Below are positions 61,340 to 64,000 of a stretch of DNA of 64,000 nucleotides, piece after piece. The number at the start of each line of letters is the position of its first letter. Positions within the stretch are counted from its first letter, which is position 1. Location: positions 1 to 64,000 of the forward strand of contig CALFMP010000049.1 of assembly GCA_937879965.1 (NCBI GenBank). The letters are read 5' to 3'. This stretch comes from QKMZ01 sp012965515 (lineage in GTDB: Bacteria; Cyanobacteriota; Vampirovibrionia; Obscuribacterales; Obscuribacteraceae). The notes beneath the pieces were generated by a model. It had not been told where the DNA came from. It ran no database searches and saw only the letters and a list, made by a program, of their open reading frames with translations. Position numbers and translations under genes: made by a program.

Positions 61340-62362
61340 ATGACTCTCCAATCCAAAAAAGTGTTTAGTGGCAAATTGAAAAAGGTCGCTATCTTTTGCG
61401 CTGCGGCCACCTTGTTGGTTTCGTCTGCAGCCCCTGCCCATGCGTATTACAACTACGCTTACGGCTTGGGCAATTTGCTGTGGCCGGTAAGAGCGCTCGT
61501 TTACCCGCTCGCGGTCACGCCTTGGAGTTACCGCAGCCCTACATACATGGCGTCTACAGCGATACAAGCGGCGGCGAGAAGCTCTTATCGCGTCATTCCA
61601 CAACAAGGTATTTACGGCACAAGCCTAAATTACACCGAAGCGCAGGTCGCAACTCAGAGTCCGACTTTGATGAAAGTACCTCAGGGGCCTTCCGATCAAA
61701 TCAATTATGCTCGCTGGGTAAAACCTACAGATATGGCTGACCGTGAGCTTCTTGCACGTGCTCCTGGCGCTCCGGCACTACAGGCGGTGCAAAGTTCGGA
61801 TCCAAACGCGCAAGGCAATTTTTCGCAAGTGGCGACAAATGGAACAGTAGCACCAGTAGGAGAGCCTCCTATCGGTGTTCCGGTCACTTATGGAAATCAA
61901 ACTGCTTTCACGGCTGTGGACCCAAACACGAATGAACCAGTACCTGCGCCACCACTGACGAAGAACAAAAAGTCGAAGCACCCTAAACACTCTAATTCAG
62001 TTGCTTTCCAGCAACCGGTTGCTCCGATGAGCATGGCTCCGGCAAGTGCTGCTGCCAATGTTCCGCAGCATCTTTCGTCTCCACTGGCTGCGCACTTTAT
62101 CGAAACTGTGAATGGCCGTTTTGATGGAGACATCGCCAAAGCGCTTAAGCACAGCGAAACCCGCAATCTGGCCGAGGCGATGGGCCTGGTTGATCGTAAG
62201 GGCTTCTCTGTAAGCAGTTTGAATCAGGCAAGAATCGATGCGATTTCGCATATCTTCAAAGATCCATCGCTTGATGCGACGAGCAAATTAGACGCGATGA
62301 AGATTCTTCTTCGTGCAATGCCTGCTCCTGCTACTGCTCAAACTGAAGATCGTGCGTTCTAA
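61340..62362 (+). CDS. Secreted hypothetical protein
   Basis: The 340 aa product starts at ATG 61340 behind GGAGGAGCA. It has a signal peptide (KKVAIFCAAATLLVSSAAPA-HAYYN). The N-terminal third is Tyr-rich (AYYNYAYGLGNLLWPVRAL), the centre is Pro/Ala/Thr-rich and disordered (PVPAPPLTKNKKSKHPKHSN), and the C-terminal 90 residues form a small helical domain (ETRNLAEAMGLVDRKGFSVS). No known family. The upstream region has GATCAC-TTGATATATG-GTGATC (about 61266-61287). Confidence 0.7.
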   Translation: MTLQSKKVFSGKLKKVAIFCAAATLLVSSAAPAHAYYNYAYGLGNLLWPVRALVYPLAVTPWSYRSPTYMASTAIQAAARSSYRVIPQQGIYGTSLNYTEAQVATQSPTLMKVPQGPSDQINYARWVKPTDMADRELLARAPGAPALQAVQSSDPNAQGNFSQVATNGTVAPVGEPPIGVPVTYGNQTAFTAVDPNTNEPVPAPPLTKNKKSKHPKHSNSVAFQQPVAPMSMAPASAAANVPQHLSSPLAAHFIETVNGRFDGDIAKALKHSETRNLAEAMGLVDRKGFSVSSLNQARIDAISHIFKDPSLDATSKLDAMKILLRAMPAPATAQTEDRAF

Positions 62363-62642
62363 AACGGCTTCTCGGTTTGGTCGGCTCGTTTGAAAGCGAA
62401 CTGTTTGCGGATTGATTGTCAGGCGGCTTGCTAGCTGCGCTATGCAAAACAGTACTCCTTCTTTGGCGTAATGCTGATAAATAGCGGCTCTTTGCTACTT
62501 TGGCGCTCTTCATTTCGGAGCGTAGAAACGAGTAGTATCGAGACCTAATTCTTTATCGTTTCTTTTTCGGATTTACTTCTCCTCCCCTTTCTTCGCTTCC
62601 CAGTGGCTTTGTTTTCTTCTTGCTCGAGCAAGAGGTGAGGAC

Positions 62643-63419
62643 ATGTCGCGCGAAAGTCGGGGAGAGAGCAGTTTTTCCAAAATCCATCGTCAACATCACA
62701 TCCAGCTCTCCGCGCCGGATCTAGACAAAAGGACATGTGCCATGGGCTCTCACAGAGATGTGTACCCCGATGTTCCTGCGCTCAGGTCACGGCTTAAGGA
62801 CAAGCGTGACTTTCGGATTCGCTTTCGCGACCGCGGTGCATTCGCCACTATCGTTTCACCGCACGGAGGTTACATCGAAGAAGGGACATCTGCTCTGGCG
62901 CGCGCTTGTGCCGGACCGGATTTCAATTTCTTCGACTTCCAGGGGTTGCGAGCGGAAAATCCGAGCGAGCTGCATGTTACCTCTACTCACTTCCGTGATC
63001 CCGACCTGATGAAGATGCTCGATGCATCGCAGGTTGCGGTTTCAATTCACGGCATGGGCGACGAGGATGACATCACGATTTGGCTGGGCGGATTGAACAA
63101 AGAACTGAAAGAAAGCATGCTCCAAGCGCTCCGCGAGCAGGGCTTTTCAGTCAATCCGGACAGCCCCCGTCACCGTGGCGAAAGCAAACTGAATTTCGTC
63201 AACATGGCAAAGCAGAGAGGCGTTCAAATCGAACTGCCCAATAACCTGCTCAAGTCCATGTTCGTCGGACCTCGCTTTGCTCGCACCGGACGGCATGTCA
63301 AAACTACTCCTGTCTTCGACAAATTCGTCAAAGCAGTGCGTCAGGTTGTTCATGCCGAAAAGCGTCGCCAGAAGAAGCTGAGTGCAGATAAAGAAACCGG
63401 AACAGCGGCGGCGAAGTAG
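62643..63419 (+). CDS. Poly-gamma-glutamate hydrolase family protein
   Basis: The 258 aa product starts at ATG 62643 with GTGAGGAC upstream. After a basic N-terminus of about 50 residues it has the PGA-hydrolase/DUF867 pattern: IVSPHGGYIEEGTSALARA with His74 and Glu79/80 for zinc, FFDFQGLRAENPSELHVTST-HF with His116, and VAVSIHGMG with His136. Phage PghP of this family cuts poly-gamma-glutamate capsules; many bacterial members have unknown targets. No capsule genes here. The Lys-rich C-terminus (EKRRQKKLSADKETG) is an extension. Confidence 0.82.
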   Translation: MSRESRGESSFSKIHRQHHIQLSAPDLDKRTCAMGSHRDVYPDVPALRSRLKDKRDFRIRFRDRGAFATIVSPHGGYIEEGTSALARACAGPDFNFFDFQGLRAENPSELHVTSTHFRDPDLMKMLDASQVAVSIHGMGDEDDITIWLGGLNKELKESMLQALREQGFSVNPDSPRHRGESKLNFVNMAKQRGVQIELPNNLLKSMFVGPRFARTGRHVKTTPVFDKFVKAVRQVVHAEKRRQKKLSADKETGTAAAK

Positions 63420-63463
63420 CTGGGAGGCGCTCCAACAGAGCCTTTCCAGCTACTTTTTCTTTT
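63418..63463 (+). terminator. Intrinsic terminator
   Basis: AGCTGG-GA-GGC (63418-63428 region) pairs with GCC-TTT-CCAGCT (to 63451), then ACTTTTTCTTTT. It begins inside the stop codon of the hydrolase gene. Confidence 0.75.
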
Positions 63464-63514
63464 GGATTGCGTTCAATTATATGGAGTAGTAACATCTTTG
63501 ATGGATAGTATGCT

Positions 63515-63592
63515 TTCAGTAAACCCGGCTGCTTTGTGTTCCTCGGATGTACTCACCTCGTTTTTACTGTAGAGTCGACGCCATGCGTCGAC
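63515..63592 (+). repeat. Dispersed repeat, copy B, with terminal palindrome
   Basis: TTCAGTAAA at 63515, GCTTTGTGTTCCTCGGATGT and ACTCACCTCGTTTTTACTG, ending in GTCGACG-CCATG-CGTCGAC (63574-63592). It matches copies at 56145 and 23499. Confidence 0.8.
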
Positions 63593-63662
63593 ATCAGTGA
63601 GCCGATACCGAAAAATCATGTAGGAAGAATTCATAGGGAGCCATTAATCCCACTGAGGGAGC

Positions 63663-63857
63663 ATGCTGATGAAGCCAGGCCGGATATTGGAAGTCGGAGC
63701 ACTGGCAGGTCTTTTGCTATTCTGTCTCGCGCTGTTGTTTGGTCTGTATGACAAAGACACACAGCAGAATTTCGCTTGGGGAGGCAGACCTACAAATGCG
63801 ATGGATGCTGCGCGAAATGCAGACACGTCGAACTTCGACAATGTTCTGAAATTCTAG
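63663..63857 (+). CDS. Small single-helix membrane protein
   Basis: The 64 aa product has ATG 63663 (CTGAGGGAGC close upstream) or ATG 63669. One helix (VGALAGLLLFCLALLFGLYD) is followed by a short polar tail. Likely inner-membrane. No family recognised; it is close to the window edge and its partners are not visible. Confidence 0.5.
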   Translation: MLMKPGRILEVGALAGLLLFCLALLFGLYDKDTQQNFAWGGRPTNAMDAARNADTSNFDNVLKF

Positions 63858-64000
63858 AACTGTTGTTTGGAGACTAGATAACTATCGTTCTGCGGCTTGG
63901 CCAGCCGGCTCCGACAAACTTGCATGGCGTCACGACATCGATTCTTTGTGGCGACATATCTGTGGAGTCGCTGTACTCGAGCCGTGATTTCATGCGCTTT

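Overview
The window looks like chromosome from an uncultured, free-living bacterium. Its style (a Ser/Thr kinase with a post-membrane tail, many TPR proteins, numerous lineage-specific secreted or membrane proteins, moderate GC content, and a PrkA/YeaH/SpoVR cluster) fits the Obscuribacter-type Melainabacteria (Vampirovibrionia). That assignment is an inference from general character, not from a marker gene. I see no rRNA, tRNA, CRISPR array, insertion sequence or intact prophage.

Layout. Positions 1-1.5 kb hold the 3' part of a membrane Ser/Thr kinase gene (minus strand). Positions 1.6-12.1 kb hold the most striking locus, a minus-strand operon read from 12 kb to 1.6 kb: two divergent PrkA-type P-loop proteins, a YeaH/DUF444 von Willebrand-like protein, SpoVR, and two proteins I do not recognise (355 and 182 aa). 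Three of its junctions carry strong hairpins, one shaped as an internal terminator, and a clear terminator closes it. Positions 12.9-20.5 kb hold prfB with its programmed +1 frameshift, a flavin oxidoreductase, a TIG-domain secreted protein, a PfkB sugar kinase, small membrane proteins and a HAD phosphatase. Positions 21.2-27.3 kb (plus) hold a P1/DmpA-type self-processing peptidase, a protein with a duplicated HExxER domain, a TPR membrane protein, a YopM-like leucine-rich-repeat protein, and two tandem proteins that carry the ClpX zinc finger without the ATPase. Positions 27.5-30.5 kb (minus) hold a histidine-phosphatase/proline-iminopeptidase fusion, a thioredoxin and an FMN reductase. Positions 31-40 kb hold secreted TPR proteins, cytidine deaminase, an AlgI/AlgJ-like acylation pair, a glycerophosphodiesterase and an isoaspartyl peptidase. 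Positions 40-47 kb hold an ABC transporter of the YddA/SbmA type, a P-loop polynucleotide-kinase-like enzyme, a GH39 glycosidase, and a small operon with a TerB-like protein. Positions 47-54 kb hold an AtpZ-like protein, two thioredoxin-fold proteins, an orphan ExbD, an adenosine-deaminase-like enzyme and an SDR with a changed active site. Positions 55-64 kb hold three tandem small membrane paralogues, a methyltransferase, a leucine-dehydrogenase-type enzyme, an aminotransferase, secreted proteins and a poly-gamma-glutamate-hydrolase-like protein.

Two themes cut across the window. First, about 25 genes (for example the whole 1.7-12 kb operon, 19-20.5, 27.5-30.5, 40.4-42.9, 45-46.6, 48.4-49.8 and 51.8-53.5 kb) have third codon positions almost entirely G or C, strong GGAG-type ribosome sites placed in long leaders, and often hairpins between genes. 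Their neighbours have mixed codon use. This suggests a highly expressed or co-adapted gene class, or separate ancestry. Second, short palindromes of the GTCGACGC-ATG-GCGTCGAC type sit directly behind stop codons, and a separate repeat of about 50 bp occurs three times.
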